In this document: piece by piece, positions 53,636-62,525 of the stretch
Numbering within the stretch: the first letter of the stretch is position 1
How the letters are laid out: each line of letters begins with the position of its first letter
NCBI RefSeq assembly: GCF_016924645.1
Contig: NZ_JAFFJV010000004.1
Location: forward strand, 186,001 to 250,000
Source: Rufibacter psychrotolerans
GTDB lineage: Bacteria; Bacteroidota; Bacteroidia; Cytophagales; Hymenobacteraceae
Length of the DNA stretch: 64,000 bases
Direction of reading: 5' to 3'
Program-made: the position numbers and the translations under genes
Notes under the pieces: generated by a model
The model's input: only the letters and a program-made list of their open reading frames with translations
The model's database searches: none
What the model was told of the DNA's origin: nothing

Positions 53636-56062
53636 TCAATCCATCCTGAGGTTCAGGACCGGGTTGATGGTGGCGGCTTTGATGGCCTGGTAACTGACGG
53701 TCAGGAAAGCTACGGCGGCAGCCACTACGCCGGAGACCAGGAACGCCCATACCGGCATGTCAATGCGGTAGGCAAAGTCCTGCAGCCAGAGGCGCATGGC
53801 GTACCAGGCCAGCGGGAAGGCGATGACCGCGGCAATGAGCACCAGCACCAGAAAATCCCTGGCCAGCAGCCCCACAATGCTGGAAGTCTCGGCACCCATG
53901 ATCTTCCGGATGCCGATTTCCTTTTTGCGGCGCTCGGCGGCGTAGGCGGCCAGCCCGTACAGCCCCAGGCAGCCCACAAAAATAGCCATGGCGGTAAAGA
54001 TCCAGAGCAGCGTTTTAAGCTTATCCTCGGCTTTGTACATGGCCTCAAAGTTCTGGTCCATGAACTTGTACTCAATGGGGTACTCGGGCGAGAAGGTGTT
54101 CCAGACTTCTTTCACGTGCGCCAGCGCCGCCGCCACGTTTTCGCCCTTCAGTTTTACGGCCACTTTCCAGTTGGCCCCCGGGAAGATCTGCAGCACGGCT
54201 GGCTCTACCTTGTCAAAGAGGCTCTTGAAGTGGAAGTCTTTCACCACGCCAATTACCTGGCCGGACTTAATGGAATCAGAGCCGTCATCGGTCCAGGCTT
54301 TCCATTCCATTTTTTGCCCCAGGGCCTGTTCAGGCGTGCCGAAGCCCAGTTCGCGCACGGCGGTCTCGTTGAGCATAAAGGCGGCGTCTTTATCGGTGGG
54401 CCGGTCTTTGGAAAAGGCCCGGCCGGCTACCATCTTCAGCCCTAAAGTTTTGATATAATCATGGTCTACCATGAGGGTGGTCACCCCATGATGCACCCGC
54501 TGCCCGTCTTTGAGCACATCAATGCTTTCACCGGCGGTGGCGTCCCCGGGGAACCCGTACCCGATGGAAACGCTGGCCACGCCGGGCGATTTGGCCAGCT
54601 CGGTTTTAAAGGTCTCGTAGTTCTGGAACATATGATCGCCCCGCATGGGGAAGAACAGGATCTGGTCGCGGTTAAAACCCAGGTCTTTGTGGTGCAGGAA
54701 ACTCACCTGCCGGTACACCACCAGCGCGCAGACAATAAGGAAGATGGAGAGGGCAAACTGCACCACAATGAGTCCGTGCCGCAGCCAGGGCGTTCTGCCC
54801 GGTTTTCCGCCGTTCACCACCGCCCCTTTGAGCACGCTCACGGGCTTAAAGTTGGCCAGCACCAGGGCCGGGTACAGCCCCGCCAGCAGCCCCACCACCA
54901 GCACCAGGGCCAGCAGCAGGAGCAACAAACCCGGGCTGGTGAACACGTTGAACGCCATTTCCTTCTCGGTGAAGGTGTTGAGCGAGGGCAAAGCCAGGGA
55001 AGTGAGCGCCGCCGCAAATACCACGCTAATGCCGGTGAGCAGCAGGGTCTCGCCCAGGAACTGCAGCATGAGCTGGTGCTGGCTGGCCCCAACGGTCTTG
55101 CGCACGCCCACCTCCTTGGCCCGCTGCAGCGACTTGGCCGTGGCCAGGTTTACAAAGTTGAAGCACGCAATGAGCAAGATAAACCCCGCAATAATGCTGA
55201 GCGCCTTTACGTAGGTGATGTTGCCCCGCAGCGCCTGGTCATACTTAAAGCTGGCCGAGTACAGGTGCACCTGGTGCAGCGGCTGGAAGAACGGCAGGTA
55301 CTCAAAGGGTTTGTTGGTCTCGGGGTCCAGCTGCTTTTTCACCATGCCCCTGAACTTGGAGAGCACAAAGGCCGGGTCGGTGCCTTCTTTCAGCTTCACG
55401 TAGGTGTAGAACTGCTGCCATCCCCAGCTCTGCATGCGCTGGGCGGGGAAATTGTAGGCGGCCATGGGGTAGACGAAATTGACCGGCAGGTGGAACTTAG
55501 GATTGCTCTCAAACACGCCCTTCACCAGGAGCGGCGTCTTGTTGATGGTCACCTTCTGGCCCACGGGGTCTGCCTCCCCAAAAAACCGCTGCGCGAACTT
55601 GTCAGAGACTACCACCGAGGTAGGATCGGCCAGGGCTTTCTCGGGCGAGCCGTGAATGAACCGCAGGGGAAAAACCTCAAAAAACGTGGGGTCGGCTCCC
55701 ATGCCGCCGGTTTGGTAGATCCGTTTGCCGCCGGCCTCCACCAGGATCTGCTCGGTCCATTGCTGCATGAGAATGCGCGTGGTGGTCTCTACCTCCGGAA
55801 AGCTCTCCTGCAGCGTGGTCCCGAACATGGGCGGCACGCTCGCCATCTGAGCGGTGGCCTCGTCGGTCACCGTGTTGTTGTACACGCGGTACACGCGCTC
55901 CCCTTGCGGGATGAACTTGTCGTACTGCAACTCATCATAGACAAACAGGCCAATGAGCAGGCAGGCGGTCAGGCCCAGCGCCAAACCGGCAATATTGATA
56001 AAGCTGAAGGCTTTGTGCCGGAGCAGGTTGCGGTAGGCTACTTTGAAGTAATTCTTGAACAT
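53636..56062 (-). CDS. FtsX/MacB-like ABC transporter permease
   Basis: An 808-residue inner-membrane protein with one N-terminal transmembrane helix (FSFINIAGLALGLTACLLIG), a MacB-PCD periplasmic domain to about residue 250, three helices, an FtsX block (EVGVRKTVGASQHQLMLQFL), a second periplasmic domain, and a C-terminal FtsX block (KEIGIRKIMGAETSSIVGLL). No ATP-binding subunit is encoded nearby, so it must borrow one. The family moves lipoproteins, antibiotics or peptides. It is divergent from a sigma-54 regulator/kinase pair, a common arrangement in Bacteroidota that suggests the pair controls it. Confidence 0.9.
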   Translation of the reverse strand: MFKNYFKVAYRNLLRHKAFSFINIAGLALGLTACLLIGLFVYDELQYDKFIPQGERVYRVYNNTVTDEATAQMASVPPMFGTTLQESFPEVETTTRILMQQWTEQILVEAGGKRIYQTGGMGADPTFFEVFPLRFIHGSPEKALADPTSVVVSDKFAQRFFGEADPVGQKVTINKTPLLVKGVFESNPKFHLPVNFVYPMAAYNFPAQRMQSWGWQQFYTYVKLKEGTDPAFVLSKFRGMVKKQLDPETNKPFEYLPFFQPLHQVHLYSASFKYDQALRGNITYVKALSIIAGFILLIACFNFVNLATAKSLQRAKEVGVRKTVGASQHQLMLQFLGETLLLTGISVVFAAALTSLALPSLNTFTEKEMAFNVFTSPGLLLLLLALVLVVGLLAGLYPALVLANFKPVSVLKGAVVNGGKPGRTPWLRHGLIVVQFALSIFLIVCALVVYRQVSFLHHKDLGFNRDQILFFPMRGDHMFQNYETFKTELAKSPGVASVSIGYGFPGDATAGESIDVLKDGQRVHHGVTTLMVDHDYIKTLGLKMVAGRAFSKDRPTDKDAAFMLNETAVRELGFGTPEQALGQKMEWKAWTDDGSDSIKSGQVIGVVKDFHFKSLFDKVEPAVLQIFPGANWKVAVKLKGENVAAALAHVKEVWNTFSPEYPIEYKFMDQNFEAMYKAEDKLKTLLWIFTAMAIFVGCLGLYGLAAYAAERRKKEIGIRKIMGAETSSIVGLLARDFLVLVLIAAVIAFPLAWYAMRLWLQDFAYRIDMPVWAFLVSGVVAAAVAFLTVSYQAIKAATINPVLNLRMD

Positions 56063-56245
56063 GGCGGTACAGGTAAAACTAGGTCTCTGTTTGCGTTGGT
56101 AGTAATTGCTCCCTGCCGCCCCCGCTCAGAAAGTATTGAGCGGTCCGCTCAGCATTCGCAGGAAGGACGAAGCCGGGAGAAGTTGACCTCAGGAAGAAAG
56201 TCTGGTCTTTGGGTCTGGTACTGCCAGCGCACACCTTGTGCCAAA

Positions 56246-56284
56246 GCTGTTTTTGGCTTATTTTCAGCTATTTACCCCTGAAAC
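56246..56284. repeat. Family A palindrome, copy 27
   Basis: GCTGTTTTTGGCTTATTTTC with AGCTATTTACCCCTGAAAC; first of two copies in the 526-bp divergent promoter region. Confidence 0.62.
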
Positions 56285-56473
56285 GCCCCGGGCCAGCGTG
56301 CAGAATCGCGCTTGCAGTGTGCGTTTTCGCACGCCCGTGCTGGACCTGGGGCCGCAAAAACGTTGGGGATGAAGCTTTTGCGAAACTGGCACAATCCTAG
56401 TACCTTTTTAGGTAAATCGGCCCTGCTCCCCCGCCGGGGCAAGATGCAAGCCTGCGGTGCGGGCGGCGGTGGC

Positions 56474-56510
56474 GGTTTTGAGGGTCTTTTTCAGAAAACA
56501 GCCCCCAAAC
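56474..56510. repeat. Family A palindrome, copy 28
   Basis: GGTTTTGAGGGTCTTTTTC with AGAAAACAGCCCCCAAAC, about 80 bp upstream of the response regulator start. Translation through it creates the spurious N-terminal extension. Confidence 0.75.
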
Positions 56511-56588
56511 AGCCAGCCTGGCGCCCCAGGCAAGCACCACCGCCGCTTACGGCCCAGGCTAGCCTGTACACCCTATTACGTTTTACCC

Positions 56589-57947
56589 ATGCAACTAAAG
56601 AAAGCCACGGTTCTTGTCATTGACGACGACCCCGACGTGCTCACCGCGGTGCGGTTGCTCCTGCGCCCGCTGGTGAAGGAGATTGTGACCGAGAAAAACC
56701 CCGAGCAGCTGCCAACGCTGCTGCGGCACCAGGCCTTTGACCTCATCTTGCTGGACATGAACTTTGTTTCCTCCATTAACACGGGCAACGAGGGCATTTA
56801 CTGGCTCAAGAAGATCAGGAGCCTGGGGTCAGAGGCCGCCGTGGTCATGATCACCGCCTACGCCGACATTGACCTGGCCATCCGCTCGCTTAAGGAAGGC
56901 GCCTTTGACTTTGTGGTGAAACCCTGGCACAACCAGAAACTGCTGGACACCCTGCAGGAGGCCATCAGCGGAAAGGCCAAAGGCGCGGCGGCGGCCGCCA
57001 TGCAGGCCCCTAAAAGCGGGCCGGGCGTAGAGCTGCTGGGCGAGTCAGAGGCCATGCAGGAGATTTTCTACAAGATCAGGAAAGTGGCCCCCACTGATGC
57101 CAACATCCTCATTCTGGGCGAGAACGGCACCGGCAAGGAGCTCATCGCGCAGGCCATTCACCAGCACTCCCTGCGGGCCGACAAACCCTTTGTGAAGGTA
57201 GACGTGGGCGCCCTCACTGAGTCTTTGTTTGAGAGCGAACTGTTCGGGCACCGGAAAGGCGCCTTCACCGATGCCCGCGAAGACCGCACCGGCCGGTTTG
57301 AGGCCGCGCACCGGGGCACCATTTTCCTGGATGAGATTGGCAACATCTCGCTCGCGCAGCAGGCCAAGCTGCTGAGCGTGCTGCAGAACCGGCAGGTGCT
57401 GCGGCTGGGCTCCAATGAACCCGTGCCCATAGACGTGCGGCTGCTGTGCGCCACCAACGTGCCCCTGGCCGAGCTGGCCAGCGAAGCCCGTTTCCGCAAA
57501 GACCTGATCTACCGCATCAACACCGTGGAGATTGTGGTGCCGCCCCTGCGCCAGCGGGGCCAGGACGTGATTTTGCTGGCCCAGCACTTTATGCGGCAGT
57601 ACGCCGGCAAATACCTCAAGCCCACGCTGGAACTTACCCGCCGGGCCGTGGAGAAGCTCAAAAGCTACCCTTTTCCGGGAAACGTGCGCGAACTGCAGTA
57701 CGCCATGGAGCGCGCCGTGATCATGGCCGATGGCACCGCCCTGGATGCCCCCGACATTATCTTCTCGCCCCTGGAAACCGCCCCCACCCCCGAAACCCTG
57801 ACGCCGGTCACCAACCTGGAAGAACTGGAGAAGGCCACCATCATCAGGGTGCTGGAGAAACACAACGGCGTGCTCACCAAAGCGGCCAAGGAGCTGGGCA
57901 TTACCCGCACGGCGCTGTACCGAAGACTGGGCAAGTATGAACTTTAA
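56589..57947 (+). CDS. Sigma-54-dependent response regulator (NtrC family)
   Basis: A 452-residue regulator: a receiver domain with phospho-acceptor Asp56 (LILLDMNF) and Lys111 (VVKPWH), a sigma-54 AAA+ domain with Walker A GENGTGKE (177-184), the sigma-contact loop as GAFTDA (224-229) instead of GAFTGA, Walker B TIFLDEIGNIS, and a Fis-type HTH ([17 protein letters not shown]). Phosphorylation should trigger ATP-dependent opening of a sigma-54 promoter. The stop overlaps the kinase start by 11 bp, so they form an operon. I start at ATG 56589; the frame upstream runs through a repeat. Confidence 0.92.
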   Translation: MQLKKATVLVIDDDPDVLTAVRLLLRPLVKEIVTEKNPEQLPTLLRHQAFDLILLDMNFVSSINTGNEGIYWLKKIRSLGSEAAVVMITAYADIDLAIRSLKEGAFDFVVKPWHNQKLLDTLQEAISGKAKGAAAAAMQAPKSGPGVELLGESEAMQEIFYKIRKVAPTDANILILGENGTGKELIAQAIHQHSLRADKPFVKVDVGALTESLFESELFGHRKGAFTDAREDRTGRFEAAHRGTIFLDEIGNISLAQQAKLLSVLQNRQVLRLGSNEPVPIDVRLLCATNVPLAELASEARFRKDLIYRINTVEIVVPPLRQRGQDVILLAQHFMRQYAGKYLKPTLELTRRAVEKLKSYPFPGNVRELQYAMERAVIMADGTALDAPDIIFSPLETAPTPETLTPVTNLEELEKATIIRVLEKHNGVLTKAAKELGITRTALYRRLGKYEL

Positions 57948-59289
57948 GCATTTTGAGGGCAAGCTCCTCCTCCGGATGGGCCTGCTGCTGGTTACCCTGA
58001 GCCTGCCGGCCTGGATGATCCAGCAAGGCTGGGCCGAGGTGCTGGTCTTTCTGGTGCCGCTGGTGCTCTACCAGCTGTATGAGTTTTTTGGCTTTGTGCG
58101 GCAGGCCCAGGAAGAACTGAACCTGTTTCTGGAGGCCATCCAGTACCGCGACTTCTCCCGGTATTTCAGTGAGAAAGGCACCTCGGCGCAGCTGCTCCAC
58201 CTACGGCGGGGCTTCAACCAGATTAATGACACGTTTAAGAGCCTCAACAAGGAGCGCGAAACCGAGCACCAGCACCTGCAGAAGATCCTGGAGCTGGTAG
58301 ACACGGGCATCCTGTCGTACAACCTGGACTCGGGCGAGGTGGTCCTGATGAACGAGGCCCTTAAAAAGCTGCTGCAGGTGCCCTTCCTGAAAAGCATTCA
58401 CGCGCTGGGCAAGCGCGATCCGGCGCTCTTTGAGGTGGTGCTGCGCTTGCAGCCGGGCGAACCCAAAATCACCACCGTGCACCCCGTGCACCTGGAACGC
58501 GATTCCTATAAGGTGCTGCTGTCGGCCACGGCTTTCCAGAACGAGGGCAACACGTACAAGCTGATCGCTTTCCAGAACGTGAACGAGGCCCTGGACGAGA
58601 CCGAGTCGCAGGCCTGGCAGAAGCTCCTCAACGTGATGACGCACGAGATCATGAACTCCATCGCGCCCATCTCGTCCCTGGCCGATACCCTGAAAACCCG
58701 CCTGCAGGAAACCGGTCCAGAGGGCCCCTCGGCGGTAGACCTGGAAGAGCTGGAGGTGGGCATTGGCACCATCCGGCGCCGCAGCGAGGGCCTGCTCAAA
58801 TTCGCCCAGACCTACCGCAACCTAAGCAAGATCACGCAGCTGCACCTGGAGGAGGTCTTTATCATTGACCAGTTCATGAGCCTGCAGCGCCTCATGCAGC
58901 CCTCGCTGGCCCAGAAAAACATCACGCTGGAGATTCACCAGAAAGACCCCGACCTGAGCCTACAAGCCGATGCCAACCTGCTGGACCAGGTCCTGATCAA
59001 CCTGTTGGTGAACGCCATGGATGCCGTGAAAGACCGCCCCGCCCCCAAGATAACGCTCTCGGCCTACCAGGCCCCCGACGGCAAGCTGGTGATCAAAGTA
59101 ACCGACAATGGCCAGGGCATGCCCGAGGAAGTGCAGGAGAAGATCTTTATCCCGTTCTTCAGCACCAAGAAACAGGGCAGCGGCATTGGCCTGAGCCTCT
59201 GCAAACAGATTGTGCTGCTGCACCGGGGCACCATACAGGTACAGTCCATCCAGGGGGTGGGCACGGCCTTCATCCTCCGGTTTGGCTAA
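57937..59289 (+). CDS. Membrane sensor histidine kinase (NtrY-like)
   Basis: A 450-residue kinase that starts inside the last codons of the response regulator. It has two N-terminal hydrophobic helices ([37 protein letters not shown]), a PAS-like domain at about 115-215 ([29 protein letters not shown]), HisKA with His236 ([15 protein letters not shown]) and a HATPase ([30 protein letters not shown]). With the preceding regulator it is a complete two-component system; the ABC permease across the divergent promoter is the likely target. Confidence 0.9.
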   Translation: MNFKHFEGKLLLRMGLLLVTLSLPAWMIQQGWAEVLVFLVPLVLYQLYEFFGFVRQAQEELNLFLEAIQYRDFSRYFSEKGTSAQLLHLRRGFNQINDTFKSLNKERETEHQHLQKILELVDTGILSYNLDSGEVVLMNEALKKLLQVPFLKSIHALGKRDPALFEVVLRLQPGEPKITTVHPVHLERDSYKVLLSATAFQNEGNTYKLIAFQNVNEALDETESQAWQKLLNVMTHEIMNSIAPISSLADTLKTRLQETGPEGPSAVDLEELEVGIGTIRRRSEGLLKFAQTYRNLSKITQLHLEEVFIIDQFMSLQRLMQPSLAQKNITLEIHQKDPDLSLQADANLLDQVLINLLVNAMDAVKDRPAPKITLSAYQAPDGKLVIKVTDNGQGMPEEVQEKIFIPFFSTKKQGSGIGLSLCKQIVLLHRGTIQVQSIQGVGTAFILRFG

Positions 59290-59344
59290 GGAAAGGCAGT
59301 CCTTTGATGGATTTCAGCTATTGGCTAAGGCTGTTCCTGCCAGG

Positions 59345-59384
59345 CTGTTTCAGGGCTTTTTTCAGGAAATCGTCCTTAAAACGG
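59345..59384. repeat. Family A palindrome, copy 29
   Basis: CTGTTTCAGGGCTTTTTTC with AGGAAATCGTCCTTAAAACGG, 56 bp after the kinase stop and 50 bp before the convergent MFS stop. It is the rightmost copy; none is found in the 60.6-64 kb region. Confidence 0.7.
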
Positions 59385-59434
59385 GCAGACAGTCTGGCCG
59401 GGCAGCGGGCCGTTTTTGCACCACGGGGCGAGCA

Positions 59435-60610
59435 TTACTTCTGCCACAGCCGCCGCATGGCCAGCAGACCCAGCAAGGGCCCTAGGGCCAGGAACAGAAA
59501 CCAGTAAGTGGGCGCCACCGCTTCCTGCACACTGCGCAGGAACTGGATGCTCACAATGGTGATGGCAAAGCCCAGGGAATTGACAATGGTGAGCGCGGTT
59601 CCTTTGGCATGGGCCGGGGCATTCTGAGCTACCAGCGTGGAGAATTGCGGCGAGTCCATGACCACGGCCAGGCCCCACACCAGCAGCAACCCCAGGAACC
59701 ACCCCAAAGGCAGGTCATACAGCCACGGCGACAGCAGGCAACACCCCAGCGAAACAGCCAGGGCCCACCCCGCCGTCTTGCCGCTCCCGATCTTGCCGGA
59801 AAGATAGCCGCCGGCCACGCAGGCCACCGCCCCCACCGCAATAATGGTAAACGACAGCAAGGGATTGTTAAGCGGAGTCTGGGGATGCGTCTGGGCGTAC
59901 AGGGCCAAAATCACGGGCACAAAGGCCCAGAAAGTGTACAGCTCCCACATGTGCCCGAAGTACCCAAACGCGGCGGCCCTGAATTCTTTTTGCCTGAAAA
60001 TCTGGAAAAAGGCCCTGAAATCGGGTTGGGTGCTGCGGCTGCGGTAAGGTCCGTCTGGCACCAGCCAGCACAACCCCAGCCCGCCCAGCACCGCCAGGCC
60101 CGAGGTAGCCCAGATCACGTATCGCCACGGCAGCCCTTCGGTAAGGCTTTTGAGCAGGTGCGGAAAGGCCGTGCCCAGCACCAGGGCTCCTACCAGAAAG
60201 CCCAGCGCCTTGCCCAGGCCTTTCTGGTGGTAGTCGGCGGCTATTTTCATGCCCACCGGGTAAATGCCCGCCAGACAGAAGCCCGTGAGAAACCGGGACA
60301 GCAGCAAGGAAGAAAGCCCTTCGGCCCCCAGCAAACTCAGGTTACACCCCGCCCCCGCCAGGGCGCACACCAAAAACACCCTGGAGGGCGAGAACCGGTC
60401 TAAAACGGTGAACACGGCAAACACCAGCGTACCCAGGATAAACCCCAACTGCACCGCCGACGTGAGATGGCTGAGCGCACTGGCCTCTAAGTGAAACTGC
60501 GGAATCAACTCAGGCAACACCGCATTGCCCGCGAACCATAAAGCGGTGCAGGCAAACTGGGCCAGGACAATGGTGGGGAGAATGTGTTTTGCGGGCGGAT
60601 TGGTTTTCAA
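59435..60610 (-). CDS. MFS transporter
   Basis: A 391-residue membrane protein with twelve hydrophobic segments and the MFS motif-A-like loop after helix 2 (DRFSPSRVFLVC). Helix 1 QFACTALWFAGNAVLPELIP resembles small-molecule exporters. The start is a TTG that overlaps the stop of the upstream gene (TTGA), because no ATG exists in the proper region and a TAA stops the frame upstream. This implies translational coupling. The GC content is high here, unlike the upstream gene, so it marks the boundary of the low-GC region. Substrate unknown. Confidence 0.85.
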   Translation of the reverse strand: MKTNPPAKHILPTIVLAQFACTALWFAGNAVLPELIPQFHLEASALSHLTSAVQLGFILGTLVFAVFTVLDRFSPSRVFLVCALAGAGCNLSLLGAEGLSSLLLSRFLTGFCLAGIYPVGMKIAADYHQKGLGKALGFLVGALVLGTAFPHLLKSLTEGLPWRYVIWATSGLAVLGGLGLCWLVPDGPYRSRSTQPDFRAFFQIFRQKEFRAAAFGYFGHMWELYTFWAFVPVILALYAQTHPQTPLNNPLLSFTIIAVGAVACVAGGYLSGKIGSGKTAGWALAVSLGCCLLSPWLYDLPLGWFLGLLLVWGLAVVMDSPQFSTLVAQNAPAHAKGTALTIVNSLGFAITIVSIQFLRSVQEAVAPTYWFLFLALGPLLGLLAMRRLWQK

Positions 60611-61155
60611 GAACAGGATGGTAATGTCTGGCGCAAATTGTCCCTTGTACAGCAGGAACCGTTGATGGGCAAAGTATTACTTTCTTTTCTTAGCTCAAGG
60701 AGCTTTCGCACCAGCGGGTGTTTTTCAATCCCTTTTATCATTTCTAACCTTCTTTTGCCAACCCGCCGGTCCACAACTGCTAATGCGCGAAGAATGGGAT
60801 TGTGGCTGGTGAGGGCAGAGTCAATGTCAAGGTGGATGAATCTCCAGGCTGATTCAGCAAAATCATACTTGGAGAATTCACCTCGTTCCATGATTTTCCC
60901 TTCGGTCCGGTTAGAGTCGTTGAGTGGTTCGTGGGAGATGTAACCAGTATCAGCAAGCGCGTTGGAGTAACTCTTGAACTCTACCCAGGTATCCTGATTA
61001 GAAAAATTCACCAGTTCTTTTCCGTCAAAGGTTACCCATGCTCTTCCCAGATAGCCTATCGAGTGCTCATAGGTGGTTAGATGATAGTCCAGCCGGTGCT
61101 TTATGGTATCGGCAAGTCTATCATGAAGTTCTTTTCTAAGCTTACTCCATTTCAT
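60607..61155 (-). CDS. SF0329-family protein of unknown function
   Basis: A 182-residue protein opening with MKWSKLRKELHDRLADTIKH and GRAWVTFDGKELVNFSN, the start signature of the SF0329 group. No signal peptide or transmembrane segment. I choose the ATG at 61155; the TTG seven codons upstream is in the same frame but gives no homologous residues. Its stop overlaps the MFS start. Low GC compared with the MFS gene, consistent with a mobile cassette that became coupled to a resident gene. Function unknown. Confidence 0.75.
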   Translation of the reverse strand: MKWSKLRKELHDRLADTIKHRLDYHLTTYEHSIGYLGRAWVTFDGKELVNFSNQDTWVEFKSYSNALADTGYISHEPLNDSNRTEGKIMERGEFSKYDFAESAWRFIHLDIDSALTSHNPILRALAVVDRRVGKRRLEMIKGIEKHPLVRKLLELRKESNTLPINGSCCTRDNLRQTLPSCS

Positions 61156-61197
61156 CTGTTCTATATTTTGCCCCAATCGGTACGGGTATGGCAGTAG

Positions 61198-61282
61198 GCG
61201 GGGATATGTAGCACAAAAGGTTCTATCGAAGAACGAAGGTTGAACCTTGTGCCAATGCCCAATGGAAGCTGTTAAGCCCCGC
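61198..61282. repeat. attC-like inverted repeat A
   Basis: Outer arms GCGGGG/CCCCGC and inner arms GCACAA-AGGTTC/GAACCTTGTGC form an 85-bp imperfect hairpin. At the right end GTTAAGC fits the integron core GTTRRRY. It separates the SF0329 and VOC genes. Confidence 0.5.
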
Positions 61283-61322
61283 TTTTGACAATATCATATT
61301 CGGCGTTTGTTAATTTGCCCGG

Positions 61323-61760
61323 CTATACTTGTTCCTTATGATTCGGGTCAAAATCTACCATCCATTCAATTCCATATTTATCTCTGAACATACCAAAGTA
61401 GGAACCCCAAGGACTGTCAGAAATAGGCATTTCAATTTGCCCTCCTGCCGAAAGCCCATTGAATAACTTGTCAGCTTCTTCTTTGCTTTCCGCCGTTATT
61501 ACAATTTTGCTTCTGTTCTCATTTTCGTTTGTTCGCCCCAGTACTTCAGGTACATCATTCGCCATCAAAATGCTTTTACCAATTGGTAAAGCGATGTGCA
61601 TTATTGTATTCGCTTCATGTTCTGCTACTGGAAATTCAGCACTTGCTAAATCTTTGAAACGCACTATAGCTGCGAACTCCCCGCCAAATACTGCTTTGTA
61701 AAAATTGAATGCTTCTTCTGCATTGCCGTTGAAATTAATGTGTGGATTGATACTTGCCAT
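61323..61760 (-). CDS. VOC-family protein (PhnB-like)
   Basis: A 145-residue vicinal-oxygen-chelate protein: INPHINFNGNAEEAFNFYKAVFGGEF, HIALPIGKSILMANDVPE, GLSAGGQIEMPISDSPWGSYFGMFRDKYGIEWMVDFDPN. The PhnB-like group binds metal through His and Glu (IEWMVDF) but its substrate is often unknown; bleomycin-resistance and methyltransferase-like members exist. The gene has its own upstream attC-like repeat and lower GC than the resident genes, so it appears to be a one-gene cassette. Confidence 0.9.
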   Translation of the reverse strand: MASINPHINFNGNAEEAFNFYKAVFGGEFAAIVRFKDLASAEFPVAEHEANTIMHIALPIGKSILMANDVPEVLGRTNENENRSKIVITAESKEEADKLFNGLSAGGQIEMPISDSPWGSYFGMFRDKYGIEWMVDFDPNHKEQV

Positions 61761-61876
61761 AATTTTAATTGTTATTGAAATTAAATTTTGTAGTTAATCT
61801 ACTTCTTCACCCTCGTGTCCAAAAGTTTTTAGTAGTCGAGGATTTTTAATGTATTGTCTGTTTGTAGTGTGTCGCT

Positions 61877-61957
61877 GTACAATGACGCCTGGCGTACTAG
61901 TGCATGAGGCGTGCAAGGCCATCGGTCAAAGCCTGGCGTTTGGGTGTTGTTATAAGC
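61877..61957. repeat. attC-like inverted repeat B
   Basis: GTACAATGACGCC at the left and GGCGTTTGGGTGTTGTTATA at the right; a weak hairpin. The 3' block (GCAAGGCC to TGTTGTTA, about 45 bp) is about 80% identical to the same block of repeat C, showing common descent. Confidence 0.5.
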
Positions 61958-61965
61958 TGGTTTTT

Positions 61966-62412
61966 CTATTCCATTTCACCAGCTTGTTCTGCAACTTGTA
62001 TAGCTTGAGCCATTACACTCTCATCTGACTTGACTACCGAGATCAACCTTCCTATTTTTTCTAGGCTTTCCTTGTCGGAACTCCAGATAGCTAATCCCTC
62101 TGCTTCATCGTCAAACCGAATTTTAGCTTCTATAGCTGGGTCTGACAATTGGATTGCTCCATAAATAATTCCAAGCCAGGTTGGTCCGCCTCCTTGATAT
62201 CCTTTTTTACTTAAAAAAGCCAAGTGGCTATCTTTTTCATGGACATCGTAATAGTCAAGCCGGTACTCATTAGGACTAATTTCAACAAGAGTGCCTCTAA
62301 TTGCCAGGTCTGGGTTATTTAATGCTAGTACTAATTTCTCGTTTTTAGGTGTCTGACTGCCTTTACTGCAACTCATAAGTAAAAGGAGTATAAATATGTA
62401 AAGGTGCTTCAT
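61966..62412 (-). CDS. Lipoprotein, possible Imm51-like immunity protein
   Basis: A 148-residue lipoprotein (IFILLLLMSC, Cys15). The mature part contains GGPTWLGIIYGAIQ and KIRFDDEAEGLAIWSSDKES, which resemble the Imm51 (PF15595) pattern of polymorphic-toxin immunity proteins. The resemblance is moderate and no toxin gene is visible in the window. Alternative: an unrelated small lipoprotein. The gene is AT-rich and lies between attC-like repeats B and C. Confidence 0.6.
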   Translation of the reverse strand: MKHLYIFILLLLMSCSKGSQTPKNEKLVLALNNPDLAIRGTLVEISPNEYRLDYYDVHEKDSHLAFLSKKGYQGGGPTWLGIIYGAIQLSDPAIEAKIRFDDEAEGLAIWSSDKESLEKIGRLISVVKSDESVMAQAIQVAEQAGEME

Positions 62413-62436
62413 CTAATTAATTTTATATTTAAACTA

Positions 62437-62507
62437 GCGTACAACGTCTAGGCTAAACGGCGGGCAAGGCCGTCGGCCGAAGACTGGCGTTTAGGTGTTG
62501 TTAAGTG
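62437..62507. repeat. attC-like inverted repeat C
   Basis: ACAACGTCTAGGCTAAACG at the left pairs with CGTTTAGGTGTTGTTAAGT at the right. Read on the minus strand it starts ACTTAAC, a perfect RYYYAAC core. It is the best-preserved member of the set. Confidence 0.6.
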
Positions 62508-62525
62508 ACTTTGTTTTAGCTACTC

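Noticed and set aside
56211..56234. Possible sigma-54 promoter (GG-N10-GC) upstream of the regulator
   Set aside because: The flanking bases do not match TGGCAC and TTGC well and the distance to the start is over 350 bp.
54461..56281. 606-residue open frame on the plus strand
   Set aside because: It is antisense to the FtsX/MacB-like permease, has His/Gln/Gly-rich shadow composition and no domain; high GC keeps the complementary frame open.
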